A stretch of 64,000 nt of DNA. Origin: Sporosarcina luteola (lineage in GTDB: Bacteria > Bacillota > Bacilli > Bacillales_A > Planococcaceae). Both the position numbers and the translations under genes were made by a program. The notes beneath the pieces were generated by a model, which did not search any database, was not told the DNA's origin, and worked only from the letters and a program-made list of their open reading frames with translations. Shown piece by piece: positions 43,950 through 51,646 of this stretch. Numbering within the stretch: the first letter of the stretch is position 1; each line of letters starts with the position of its first letter. Location: assembly GCA_014204635.1 (NCBI GenBank), contig JACHLS010000011.1:1-64000 (forward strand). The letters run 5' to 3'.

Positions 43950-44375
43950 TTGTTTACAGCAGAGAAGCAAATTGAAATCAGATACGCGGAGACAGACCAA
44001 ATGGGAGTTGTCTATCATGCGAATTACGTAGTCTGGATGGAGATTGGGCGGACGAGTTTGATTCAGGAATTGGGCTTTACATATGCCGGTTTGGAAGCGG
44101 AAGGCTATTTATCGCCGGTTATCGATTTATCCATTCAATATAAAGCAGCGATGCGTTACGGGCAGGTTGCGACTGTCCGGACGTGGGTGGACTCGCATGG
44201 AAAACTGCGCACCGTATATGGGTATGAAATCCTCCATGAGGACGGCACCGTTGCGGCTACGGCGACTTCGGAGCATATTTTAGTGAAAAAAGACAGCTTC
44301 CGGCCGATTGCCCTCAGTAAAATTGACCCCGTTTGGGATGCCAAGTATGCCGAGATTCAACGGGTAGCAGAGTAA
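43950..44375 (+). CDS. yneP: YneP-like acyl-CoA thioesterase
   Basis: The 141-residue hot-dog-fold protein shows the 4-hydroxybenzoyl-CoA thioesterase signature IRYAETDQMGVVYHANYVVW with the catalytic Asp near residue 17, followed by the helix GRTSLIQELG. It would hydrolyse an acyl-CoA of unknown chain. Start is TTG 43950 behind GAGGTGAT. It overlaps yneQ by one base, as in the B. subtilis yneP-yneQ pair, which marks the return to the conserved backbone. Confidence 0.85.
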   Translation: MFTAEKQIEIRYAETDQMGVVYHANYVVWMEIGRTSLIQELGFTYAGLEAEGYLSPVIDLSIQYKAAMRYGQVATVRTWVDSHGKLRTVYGYEILHEDGTVAATATSEHILVKKDSFRPIALSKIDPVWDAKYAEIQRVAE

Positions 44376-44677
44376 TGGCGTTCGGTATCGACCGGCAGGA
44401 GCTGACTGCCTGGAAACAGGCAGTGCGAGACGGGCAGATTGCTTTTTTGACACATTATTGGATCGACGACCGTTTTCCTGGTTGTAAGACCGTGACGAAA
44501 GTGGGCTGCTCTGATCTTGCCAAGCTGATCCGCTGGGGAGAGACGTATGGTCTCAAACCAGAGTGGATCGATCATCGGAAGGATTATCCGCATTTTGATC
44601 TATTCGGCCGGCAGGAACAGAACATTCTAAAGGCGGAAGGAAAGACAGGACAGCTTCAACGTTTTTATCCAAAATGA
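44375..44677 (+). CDS. yneQ: YneQ-like hypothetical protein
   Basis: The 100-residue protein (ELTAWKQAVRDGQIAFLTHY, RFPGCKTVTKVGCSDLAKLI, ending GKTGQLQRFYPK) matches the length and position of B. subtilis YneQ. It starts at ATG 44375, overlapping the yneP stop (TAATG). Function is unknown. A terminator follows, after which the amide-ligase cluster begins. Confidence 0.72.
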   Translation: MAFGIDRQELTAWKQAVRDGQIAFLTHYWIDDRFPGCKTVTKVGCSDLAKLIRWGETYGLKPEWIDHRKDYPHFDLFGRQEQNILKAEGKTGQLQRFYPK

Positions 44678-44700
44678 CAATGGGCTTCAGCCGTTACATG

Positions 44701-44729
44701 GACACTATCCTTCGTGATAGTGTTTTTTT
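44701..44729 (+). terminator. Rho-independent terminator of yneP-yneQ
   Basis: GACACTATC pairs with GATAGTGT around a 5-base loop and is followed by TTTTTTT. Confidence 0.85.
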
Positions 44730-44748
44730 GTTTGCCCGTACAGATTTC

Positions 44749-44778
44749 GAACGTTAGATAGGCAGAAGGCATAGTATA
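44749..44778 (+). promoter_or_regulatory. Sigma-K-like promoter
   Basis: An AC (in GAAC, 44749-44752) is followed after 17 bp by CATAGTATA (44770-44778), an exact match to the sigma-K -10 pattern CATANNNTA. It is 30 bp before the ATP-grasp start. Sigma-E promoters share the CATA part, so mother-cell expression during sporulation is the safe reading. Confidence 0.5.
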
Positions 44779-44808
44779 CAGAGAAGCGAGTAAGGAGGAG
44801 TATCCGGC

Positions 44809-46005
44809 ATGAAGTCGATTGTCTTCATTGAGACCGTTCGATTCGGTACAGCGAAAGATGCGTTGGAAGCATCGGTGGAGCTCGGGTACACACCAATTCT
44901 CTTGACGGCAAAACAATCGATTGCCCAAGAGGTAAACAAATGGTTCACGCACATTTTCGTTTATTGTATGGAGCTGTCGGAAGATGCGATCCGGGAAGTT
45001 CTGGATGAACTGCTGGGAGAAGGGCGGGAATTGCTAGCCGTTATCAGTTTTATTGATCCTTACGTGTCCCTGGCAGCACGATTGTCCAATGAATATTGTC
45101 AAACGACCCTATCCGCCGATTCGATGTGTTGCATGGAGAATAAGCGTCAAACTAGATATGCGCTAGAGTCATTAGGGGTGAATCCAGTCTATTCGACATA
45201 TATAGATGAGCCGTTGATTTCGGTCACTCTGCCGGCCATCCTCAAGTCTTCCTACTCCAAAGGATCCCGCGACGTCTATCTTATCCAGTCAGAAGAAGAA
45301 CTTTCGACAGCTCGCTATAAACTTACATCCAGGCAAAAGGATGTCGCCATTTTGTTAGAAGAGTATATAGAAGGACATCAGTTTATTGTGGAAGTCATTG
45401 TCCATGAGGGACTGCCTCAAATCGTTGCAGTGATTGCTCAAGACATAACGAATCTTGAAAAGTTTATTGTCACAGGGTACGCCATTGGAAATGTACTGCC
45501 GGAGGAAGAATGGAACCGGCTGCAGAAACTGCTGGAACAAATAGTAGATCTGCTCCGAGTCGATTGTGCCTCGTTCCATGTGGAATTGCGTCTGACTTCA
45601 AGTGGATGGAAAGTCATTGAGCTCAACCCAAGAATGGCGGGCTATACAATGAATCAGATGATTTTTGAGTCGTATAACATCAACTTGGCAAAGGAAATTA
45701 TCCGTTTATACATTGGCGAGGCACCCCGATTGGAAAAGACCAAAGAATGCGCTGTATATTCCTATTGTATGACAACTGAACTGTGCGGCTTCTTAGAAGG
45801 TGTTTCTGGCATAATGGAAGCGGCTGCTCAACCTGGGGTGCTAGCAGTTCAAATACATGCAAAAGTGGGAGAGTTGATCGGACCAGCGATGTCAATGGGA
45901 CAGCGATATGGCTATGTGATGGCATCTGGCGACAATGTGGAGCAGGCGAGGAAAAGCGCGATGGAAGCGGCCCGTCTCATTACCTTTTATATAGAAGAAG
46001 TTTGA
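44809..46005 (+). CDS. ATP-grasp amide ligase, L-amino-acid-ligase-like (unit A)
   Basis: The 398-residue enzyme has an N-terminal pre-ATP-grasp domain (SIVFIETVRFGTAKDALEAS) and an ATP-grasp domain over residues ~110-320. This includes the nucleotide-binding Lys/Gly loop AILKSSYSKGSRDVYLI, ILLEEYIEGHQFIVEVIV, and the magnesium motif VIELNPRMAGY. The C-terminal ~80 residues (GVLAVQIHAKVGELIGPAMS) resemble the LAL C-terminal domain of BacD-type L-amino-acid ligases. It would join an amino acid or small carboxylate to an amine with ATP hydrolysis. A paralogue is encoded at 50240. The sigma-K-like promoter and the coat-type gene downstream suggest a spore-stage role (inferred). ATG 44809 follows AAGGAGG. 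Confidence 0.82.
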   Translation: MKSIVFIETVRFGTAKDALEASVELGYTPILLTAKQSIAQEVNKWFTHIFVYCMELSEDAIREVLDELLGEGRELLAVISFIDPYVSLAARLSNEYCQTTLSADSMCCMENKRQTRYALESLGVNPVYSTYIDEPLISVTLPAILKSSYSKGSRDVYLIQSEEELSTARYKLTSRQKDVAILLEEYIEGHQFIVEVIVHEGLPQIVAVIAQDITNLEKFIVTGYAIGNVLPEEEWNRLQKLLEQIVDLLRVDCASFHVELRLTSSGWKVIELNPRMAGYTMNQMIFESYNINLAKEIIRLYIGEAPRLEKTKECAVYSYCMTTELCGFLEGVSGIMEAAAQPGVLAVQIHAKVGELIGPAMSMGQRYGYVMASGDNVEQARKSAMEAARLITFYIEEV

Positions 46006-46032
46006 ACACCTGGTGGGAAGGAGAGGAAACGG

Positions 46033-46437
46033 TTGGAACAGTGTCCAATGTGCTTCGCTATGAAGGAGTTGAAAAAGGAGCAGGAAATGTTGACCTGTCA
46101 GAAAACGCAATTTCGATTCATAAGACGGTTGAAAGAATACGATTGCATCCCGTTTACTTTATCTACTGCGAACCAACGTTTTCATGCCTTCCACCAAGGA
46201 AAGCCGACGCCTTTTTTCGTATTGCAATCGATCGACGAGCAAACCGGCTGTGTCGTGTTGACGCTGCTTGAACCGCTCGATATGGAAGGGAATCACGCTT
46301 TTCCTGCGGACTCTTTCTTCACTCTTCGGAAGACGGATAGTTGCGTCACTGTAATTCCCTGTAGCTTTGGCAGCATGGAAACACTTCCTCTGGAATATGT
46401 GGGACGCCCTTTGCCAGTCCGGGAGCCAAAAGGATAA
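46033..46437 (+). CDS. CotZ/CotY-like spore coat protein
   Basis: The 134-residue Cys-containing protein has the core of the CotY/CotZ family of spore crust and exosporium proteins: TPFFVLQSIDEQTGCVVLTL, LEPLDM, and FTLRKTDSCVTVIPCSFG, which aligns with the 'LExTNxCIxVDLxCFC' region of CotZ. It has fewer cysteines than typical CotZ and lacks the His-rich tail. Start is TTG 46033 behind GGAAGGAGAGG. It is flanked by ATP-grasp genes, so it may be a scaffold or a substrate of the pathway. Confidence 0.65.
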   Translation: MEQCPMCFAMKELKKEQEMLTCQKTQFRFIRRLKEYDCIPFTLSTANQRFHAFHQGKPTPFFVLQSIDEQTGCVVLTLLEPLDMEGNHAFPADSFFTLRKTDSCVTVIPCSFGSMETLPLEYVGRPLPVREPKG

Positions 46438-46534
46438 AAGATATTGCAATCTACACACTTGTCCGTTGCCAACATGCCTTTGTTTGAATGTATTAGAGAT
46501 AGACTACGCATTTAAGCAAAGGAGATTCAGTACC

Positions 46535-48706
46535 ATGACAATTATAGGGATGCTGCACCATCGTAAAGACCCGCGCACTGTTATCAAATCATACGCCTAT
46601 GCAGCTGTGGCAAAAGCGGAAGGCGCCACGTTTTTTTATTTCTCTCCTGGAGAAGTGAATTTTGTGAATCGATCGATCCGGGGACAAGTGTATGAAAATG
46701 GGAATTGGGTAGAGCGGGTCATGCCATTCCCGGACGTAATTTATAATGCGGGAAGCCCCGAAAAATTGGCGAAATCGAAAACAGTGCTCACCAAGTTGAA
46801 AAGCGAAATACCGTTCACGACCCACTCGATTGGCAACAAATGGAGCGTCGCCAACCGGCTGAAGGAAGGGAAAGAGTTCGCCAATTATTTAATCCCGTCT
46901 GAAATGGTGCGGGACGGTGAACAATTGCTGAAATTTATGAGTGCTTTTCGTCGCATCGTTTTTAAGCCTGTCGACGGACGGAAAGGCAAAGGAATCTACT
47001 TTATTGAAAAAAAGGATCATCGCTATGCGGTCACGTTTAATACGACGATGCAATGGTATACGGAGCAGCAATTATCCAGCTTTATTGACACGAAACTGAA
47101 GCAAGAACCGTTCCTCTTGCAGCCGTATATCCAATCTGTTACCAAATCCGGGCAAGTGTTCGATTTTCGGCTGCATGTACAGAAAAACGGAGAGGGCGAA
47201 TGGGTGATCACGACGATTTATCCACGCATTGCACCGCAAGGGTCGATTATCGCCAATATTAACAATGGGGGCTATACCAACTACTTGGATCCTTTTTTAG
47301 AGCAGGAATACGGCCAAGATGCCTTTAACATCCGAAAGACGTTGGAGTTTTTTTCTTTGTCATTAGCCCGTCATTTGGATGAGCTGCAGATGGTCCAATA
47401 TGGAGAAATGATTGACGAAATCGGTGTGGATATCGGCATGGATGAACACCGGAAACTGTGGATCTATGAAGTGAACTGGCGACCGGGATGCCCCCCTGCC
47501 TTTTATTTGGAATTGGACGTGGTGACGAACGGAATCCGGTATGCTATGTATTTGGCAAAGAACCAACGAAAAATAAAGGAGCGCATACGAGAAGTGAAAC
47601 GCCGGAAGATGAACGCGGGAGCCGATATGCCGGTCATTGGCATAACAGGAAGTGCGGGCAAGACGACCACGAAGGCGTTTGTCGCTTCAATCCTTTCAAA
47701 GAAGTGGAATGTCTTTGAGTCAAAGGATTATTGGAATACAACCGAGCATACGAAGCAACATGCCGCCTTGCTCACACCCTCCCATGATGCGGCTGTCCTG
47801 GAATACGGAATGGCGTATCCTGGGGTGATCACGGAGCATTGCAGCATCATCCAACCGACCATCAGCATTGTGACGAATATCGGACATGCGCACATCGGGA
47901 ACTTTAACGGTGATCCTCGAGGCATTGCGAAGGCAAAGTCCGAAATCATTCACGGCATGGATCAGCATGGCATTCTTATTGTCAATGCAGACGACCGGAA
48001 CTCCAGGTTTTTGGAAACGCAAAGATTCAAAGGAAAGATTTATACAGTCGGCATCCACTCGGAGAAGGCACATTACCGAGCTTATGACCTCCGCTATTCT
48101 GAACAAGGGATGTCGTTCAAAATGAATCTGCAAGGCCAACCAATGGACTTTTTTATTCCTATTTTAGGGGAACATCATGTCTACAATGCATTGAATGCGA
48201 TTGCTGTAGCAGATTTACTCGGATTCACGGCCCTTGAAATTAAACTTGGCCTGCTGTTCCGGAAACCCCCGCGCCGTTTGACCTTGTATGATTTAAAGGA
48301 TGGCATTACTGTCATTGATGATACGGTCCACTCCCATCCTGAAGGTGTAAAGGCGGCTCTCGACGTCCTCGATAATATTGCGAAGCATCGAAAAGTGGCT
48401 ATTATTGGCCAGATGCGTGAACTGGGCGATTTGCGGGAAGCGGAGTATGAGAAAGTCGGCCAATATGTGCAAAAGCTAGGGATCGATCTCTTGATCACGT
48501 ATGGATTTCGGACAGAAGAAATGGGGGTGGCTGCGAAAAAAGCCGGCTTTCCGCCCCAACATATTTATCACTTCACCGATCGTGACAAACTGCATGAATT
48601 GCTCAAGAAGCTCGTCCGAAAGAATGATACGATTCTTGTCAAAGGAGCGAGCAAGACCAATATGTTCGATACTGTAAAGTTTTTAGATCAACAATTTAAA
48701 AAATAG
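46535..48706 (+). CDS. YheC/D-type ATP-grasp fused to a MurF-like ligase (unit A)
   Basis: The 723-residue protein joins two amide-ligase types. Residues ~1-340 are a YheC/D-type ATP-grasp (FRRIVFKPVDGRKGKGIYFI, FLLQPYIQSVTKSGQVFDFR, magnesium motif WIYEVNWRPGCPPAF). Residues ~360-720 are a Mur ligase: P-loop GITGSAGKTTTK (~368-378), VLEYGMAYPGVI, TNIGHAHIGNF, carbamylated-Lys region AKAKSEI, and VIDDTVHSHPEGVKAAL in place of MurF DDxYNAxPxS. ATP-grasp plus Mur ligase is also the plan of cyanophycin synthetase, but the ATP-grasp family is different. Expected to build a peptide or poly-amino-acid. Start ATG 46535 follows AAAGGAG. A longer frame from 46367 overlaps the coat gene and is unsupported. 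Confidence 0.85.
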   Translation: MTIIGMLHHRKDPRTVIKSYAYAAVAKAEGATFFYFSPGEVNFVNRSIRGQVYENGNWVERVMPFPDVIYNAGSPEKLAKSKTVLTKLKSEIPFTTHSIGNKWSVANRLKEGKEFANYLIPSEMVRDGEQLLKFMSAFRRIVFKPVDGRKGKGIYFIEKKDHRYAVTFNTTMQWYTEQQLSSFIDTKLKQEPFLLQPYIQSVTKSGQVFDFRLHVQKNGEGEWVITTIYPRIAPQGSIIANINNGGYTNYLDPFLEQEYGQDAFNIRKTLEFFSLSLARHLDELQMVQYGEMIDEIGVDIGMDEHRKLWIYEVNWRPGCPPAFYLELDVVTNGIRYAMYLAKNQRKIKERIREVKRRKMNAGADMPVIGITGSAGKTTTKAFVASILSKKWNVFESKDYWNTTEHTKQHAALLTPSHDAAVLEYGMAYPGVITEHCSIIQPTISIVTNIGHAHIGNFNGDPRGIAKAKSEIIHGMDQHGILIVNADDRNSRFLETQRFKGKIYTVGIHSEKAHYRAYDLRYSEQGMSFKMNLQGQPMDFFIPILGEHHVYNALNAIAVADLLGFTALEIKLGLLFRKPPRRLTLYDLKDGITVIDDTVHSHPEGVKAALDVLDNIAKHRKVAIIGQMRELGDLREAEYEKVGQYVQKLGIDLLITYGFRTEEMGVAAKKAGFPPQHIYHFTDRDKLHELLKKLVRKNDTILVKGASKTNMFDTVKFLDQQFKK

Positions 48707-48715
48707 GTTGCAGCA

Positions 48716-48747
48716 CCGTTTCTCATCCTATGGGAAACGGTTTTTTT
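48716..48747 (+). terminator. Rho-independent terminator of unit A
   Basis: CCGTTTC pairs with GAAACGG around an 11-base loop and is followed by TTTTTTT. Confidence 0.85.
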
Positions 48748-48791
48748 ATAGATAATCTCGTTAGTTTTTTAATATCTTTTTAAAATTCCTT

Positions 48792-48834
48792 AAATGCCGT
48801 TAAAGCCTGCCTATGCAGGCTTTAACGGCATTTT
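48792..48834. repeat. Perfect 19-bp inverted repeat
   Basis: AAATGCCGTTAAAGCCTGC is followed after CTAT by its exact reverse complement. It is too long and perfect for an ordinary terminator, though short T and A runs flank it on both sides, so it could stop transcription in either direction. It lies between unit A and the GNAT gene. Confidence 0.6.
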
Positions 48835-49021
48835 GTGTTTTGGAAGATGTTCTTAAATGCTCTTAGAAATTTTAATATTTTTATCTTGAAAGGTAATGAA
48901 AAAGGCCTTTCTGTATTTCTTTTTCTTTCTCCCTCAGTGAAATATTTTCACGCTTGCCTGTGGAGTTTTATCTTGTCTGCCATGAAAAACCCTCCTTTGT
49001 ATTTTTAGCTTTCTATATGAA

Positions 49022-49150
49022 AAGCCCTCGGCGGCGACGACCAGACCGCAGAGGGGCTTGGAATATTGATGTGGAAAAATCCGGGTTTTTATACTATACT
49101 TGTGTCGTTAAGGAACGGAGGACGGGGAACGCTGTCCGGCAGCCGGACAG
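49022..49150 (+). promoter_or_regulatory. Structured leader with promoter upstream of the GNAT gene
   Basis: A hairpin AAGCCCTC/GAGGGGCTT (49022-49059) precedes a promoter-like TTGATG-N18-TATACT (49066-49095). A second perfect hairpin CTGTCCGGC-A-GCCGGACAG (49132-49150) lies in the transcribed leader, about 60 bases before the start. The G+C-rich leader contrasts with the AT-rich GNAT gene. The rest of the gap 48835-49211 shows no gene. A frame over 48954-49202 is arginine-rich and looks spurious. Confidence 0.4.
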
Positions 49151-49211
49151 GACGAGAACGGCGTTACGGGCAGATGCAGCGAATTTATATTTTGGGAAGT
49201 AGGGAAGAAAA

Positions 49212-49751
49212 ATGATTGAATTAAGAAAAATTACTCACGATAATTTTGAGGCAGTGTTGAAGTTAAGCATAACAGACGAGCAGAAAGGAAATGTGGATTC
49301 CAGCATATATTGTTTGGCTAAAGCCTATGTAAAGATACTCAACGACGAAAAACCTCCTATGATCTTCGCTATATGCAACAATGATGAAGTCATAGGATAT
49401 GTCGATATTGGATTTTTCGAACTGGCGGAAAGTGCATTTTTATGTGAAAAATATGGAGATAAATCTACTTATGGACTTAATCGCTTTATGATTGATAAAA
49501 AGCATCAAGGCAAAGGATTTGGCAAACAAGCAATGATGAAAGTTATTGATTACATAAAGTCGTTTCCACAAGGAAAAGCCGATGCAGTTTCTACATCCTA
49601 TTGGATGGTAAACGAAGCCGCCCGGAAGTTGTATGCGTCTGTCGGTTTCGTTGAAACAGGAGCGATAAGGGACGGACAAACAGGGGATAATTGGAATGCA
49701 GAAAGAAAAGATATAGAGTATGCAGAAGTAGGTGCCAGACTCGGATTATAA
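49212..49751 (+). CDS. GNAT N-acetyltransferase (BltD-like)
   Basis: The 179-residue protein carries the GNAT core with the acetyl-CoA loop in FMIDKKHQGKGFGKQAMMKV (QGKGFG), followed by the C-terminal ARKLYASVGFVETGA. It resembles the protein at 9981 in both halves and both recall spermine/spermidine acetyltransferases, but the substrate is not certain. ATG 49212 follows AGGGAAG. It is AT-rich relative to the ligase genes on both sides and is probably an insertion between units A and B. Confidence 0.8.
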   Translation: MIELRKITHDNFEAVLKLSITDEQKGNVDSSIYCLAKAYVKILNDEKPPMIFAICNNDEVIGYVDIGFFELAESAFLCEKYGDKSTYGLNRFMIDKKHQGKGFGKQAMMKVIDYIKSFPQGKADAVSTSYWMVNEAARKLYASVGFVETGAIRDGQTGDNWNAERKDIEYAEVGARLGL

Positions 49752-50080
49752 AGCTAACAATTTGAATAGCATCGTATAGTATAAGACCAACTATGCCCGA
49801 ATGCCAAGAGGTTGTTCTCTCTTAATTGTTCGGCCCTTCCCATTCTTCTCGAGTCCGAATGGTACTATGGCTTCTGCTGACTTCTGATTGTTTAGCTATC
49901 TATCACTGAATAGGTTACCAAAAGTACTTGGCGTATCAATTAGATCTCTCCAGGTAAGAACATAGTCTTTCCCTCCATCTAGCTGCTTCATTTATTCTGT
50001 ACAAACTTGGCAGAAAGGGCTTTGTTTTGTCAGGCAAACTCACCCAATTGTACCTAGCCTTATATGAAGTTTGTATTCCT

Positions 50081-50211
50081 CTGACCGGAGGTTTGCCGCT
50101 CGCTTCCTTCAGATTCCGCGTCGCCGCGAACACCCTTGCGTTAAGCTAAATGCTACTTCTGCCTTCACAGTTCGGGACTTGCACCCTATAGACCACGCCC
50201 ATGCTGGGCAG
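50081..50211 (+). other. G+C-rich non-coding block, possible mobile-element remnant
   Basis: This stretch, including TTTGCCGCTCGCTTCCTTCA, TTCGGGACTTGCACCCTA and CGCCCATGCTGGGCA, looks like a conserved non-coding element that I have the impression of seeing repeated in Firmicutes genomes near mobile DNA. It carries no credible gene. The name and origin are uncertain. The preceding part of the gap (49752-50080) shows nothing supportable. Confidence 0.25.
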
Positions 50212-50212
50212 A

Positions 50213-50252
50213 CCAAAAAAACGAGGAAAAGTATCGCTTTCACTTTTCCTCG
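50213..50252 (-). terminator. Rho-independent terminator of the minus-strand ATP-grasp gene
   Basis: On the minus strand CGAGGAAAAGT pairs with ACTTTTCCTCG across a 9-base loop, spans the stop codon and is followed by TTTTTTT. Confidence 0.85.
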
Positions 50253-51463
50253 GTCACATGGAATGTAATTTCTTTGGCTGCATGTTCCGCATTGCGTCTT
50301 GCTTGCAGCAATGTTTCCCCCGTTGCGATGATATATGCATAGCGGTGTCCCATAGAAAGCGGCGGGATCAGGATGGTCCCTTTTCTCGGTTTTACATACA
50401 CTTCCAAGACTCCTGGCGCTTTGCGCGCTCTCGCTTTACCCGTCACTTTTACCAGCTTTCCTTTTTCCGAAACGATGACATAATGCGTATAAATATGCTG
50501 TTTTCTTGAAGGAGTGATGTTTGGAACGCCTCCTGTATAAAGACGGATAGTCTCTTTCACTAAATTGAAACCAAAGGCGGCTTCCAACATCCGGTTCATG
50601 GCACCACCTGAAATGCGCGGATTGATCTCAATCAATTTCCAGCCTTTCGGCGAACGTCGCATTTCAAGATGAAGCGCTCCATTTTCTAATCCGAATCGTT
50701 TGACAATCGATTTGATGATTTGTTCAACGGGCTTCTTCATGAATTCCGGGATGTCGACAATGACGCCATAACCTGTAATGATGAACCGTCTCCCCGCCGT
50801 CACTTCTTGCTTCATGAATCCGGCAATTTTAACTGTGCCTTTGTGAACAAGTGCCTCCACTAAATACTGGTCGCCTTCGATATACTCTTCTAAAATAATA
50901 GGATCTTCCGGCCCACTGTCATGCAATTTGTTCATATGCTTAACCAACTGCTTCACGCCTTTAGCCAAGAAGACGTCTTTCGAACCAGTCGAATGCGGTG
51001 ATTTGACCATGATCGGATAGGCAAGATTCAATGTTTCAGGCGTAAATGTCTCCCATTCGCTCGGTGAAACGATGAGATGTTTCGGAGTAAAGGGGTAATT
51101 GCGCAGCAGTTCCCTCGTCGCTGCTTTGTTTTCCATTGTAGTGAGCGCAGCGGTTGAGGAAACATTCGAGCAAAATTCGTCCTGTAGCATGGATGCGATG
51201 TGCACATAGGAGTCGACGAAACTGAGAATCGAATGGATAGATAGACCTCGATCGGACAGCTCCGCCACCTTCTTTTTCATTGTTTCGATATCCGTAGTCT
51301 CGATGTGGATCATTTCATGTACATCTTTATATTCTTCTCGTTGCCTCAATTGCTTTTCATTACTTGTGAAAAGTACGGTGAAATAACCGAGCTCTCCAGC
51401 AGCCCGGATTGCCTCCCGGCTGGAACCGGATTTGTTCGTTCCAATAAAAATAATTGTTTTCAA
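50240..51463 (-). CDS. ATP-grasp amide ligase, L-amino-acid-ligase-like (unit B)
   Basis: The 407-residue enzyme is a paralogue of the protein at 44809. It has a pre-ATP-grasp domain (TIIFIGTNKSGSSREAIRAA), an ATP-grasp with PIMVKSPHSTGSKDVFLA, IILEEYIEGDQYLVEALV and magnesium motif LIEINPRISGGAMNRML, then a LAL-like C-terminal domain (GVLEVYVKPRKGTILIPPLS). TTG 51463 is the better start, 7 bases after AAGGAG. GTG 51472 overlaps that box. It is transcribed away from the MurF-like gene at 51647, and the 183-bp gap holds a sigma-K-like box. The substrate is unknown. Confidence 0.82.
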   Translation of the reverse strand: MKTIIFIGTNKSGSSREAIRAAGELGYFTVLFTSNEKQLRQREEYKDVHEMIHIETTDIETMKKKVAELSDRGLSIHSILSFVDSYVHIASMLQDEFCSNVSSTAALTTMENKAATRELLRNYPFTPKHLIVSPSEWETFTPETLNLAYPIMVKSPHSTGSKDVFLAKGVKQLVKHMNKLHDSGPEDPIILEEYIEGDQYLVEALVHKGTVKIAGFMKQEVTAGRRFIITGYGVIVDIPEFMKKPVEQIIKSIVKRFGLENGALHLEMRRSPKGWKLIEINPRISGGAMNRMLEAAFGFNLVKETIRLYTGGVPNITPSRKQHIYTHYVIVSEKGKLVKVTGKARARKAPGVLEVYVKPRKGTILIPPLSMGHRYAYIIATGETLLQARRNAEHAAKEITFHVTEEK

Positions 51464-51506
51464 AGAGTCCACTCCTTAACTGATCAAAACGAAAACCATT
51501 CCTTTC

Positions 51507-51515
51507 TATCGTATG
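51507..51515 (-). promoter_or_regulatory. Sigma-K-like -10 box
   Basis: On the minus strand CATACGATA fits CATANNNTA, 44 bp before the start of the unit B ATP-grasp gene. A matching AC -35 at ideal spacing is not clear, so confidence is low. On the plus strand CATATACT near 51611 is a weak mother-cell-type -10 for the divergent Mur ligase gene. Confidence 0.35.
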
Positions 51516-51646
51516 TCGATTTGTGCTGGGTACATGGTCAAGTAACCTGCTATCGCCATCTTTTCATTCGGCAAAAAAGATGTTCGTCCAAGTCTCCGAA
51601 GGACGTTTGCATATACTGAAACAGGCGAAAGGAGTGATATACAACG

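Noticed and set aside
46367-46534. N-terminal extension of the ATP-grasp/Mur fusion
   Set aside because: It overlaps the CotZ-like gene, does not resemble the family, and ATG 46535 has a good AAAGGAG box.
48792-48834. CRISPR or tandem repeat
   Set aside because: Only one palindrome is present and there are no spaced direct copies. No CRISPR array was found anywhere in the window.
48954-49202. 82-codon frame upstream of the GNAT gene at 49212
   Set aside because: Arginine-rich, low-complexity translation with no binding site, and it covers a promoter and hairpins. Judged spurious.
50071-50268. Plus- and minus-strand frames in the gap before the unit B ATP-grasp gene
   Set aside because: Arg/Pro/His-rich translations typical of non-coding G+C-rich DNA, no start signals.
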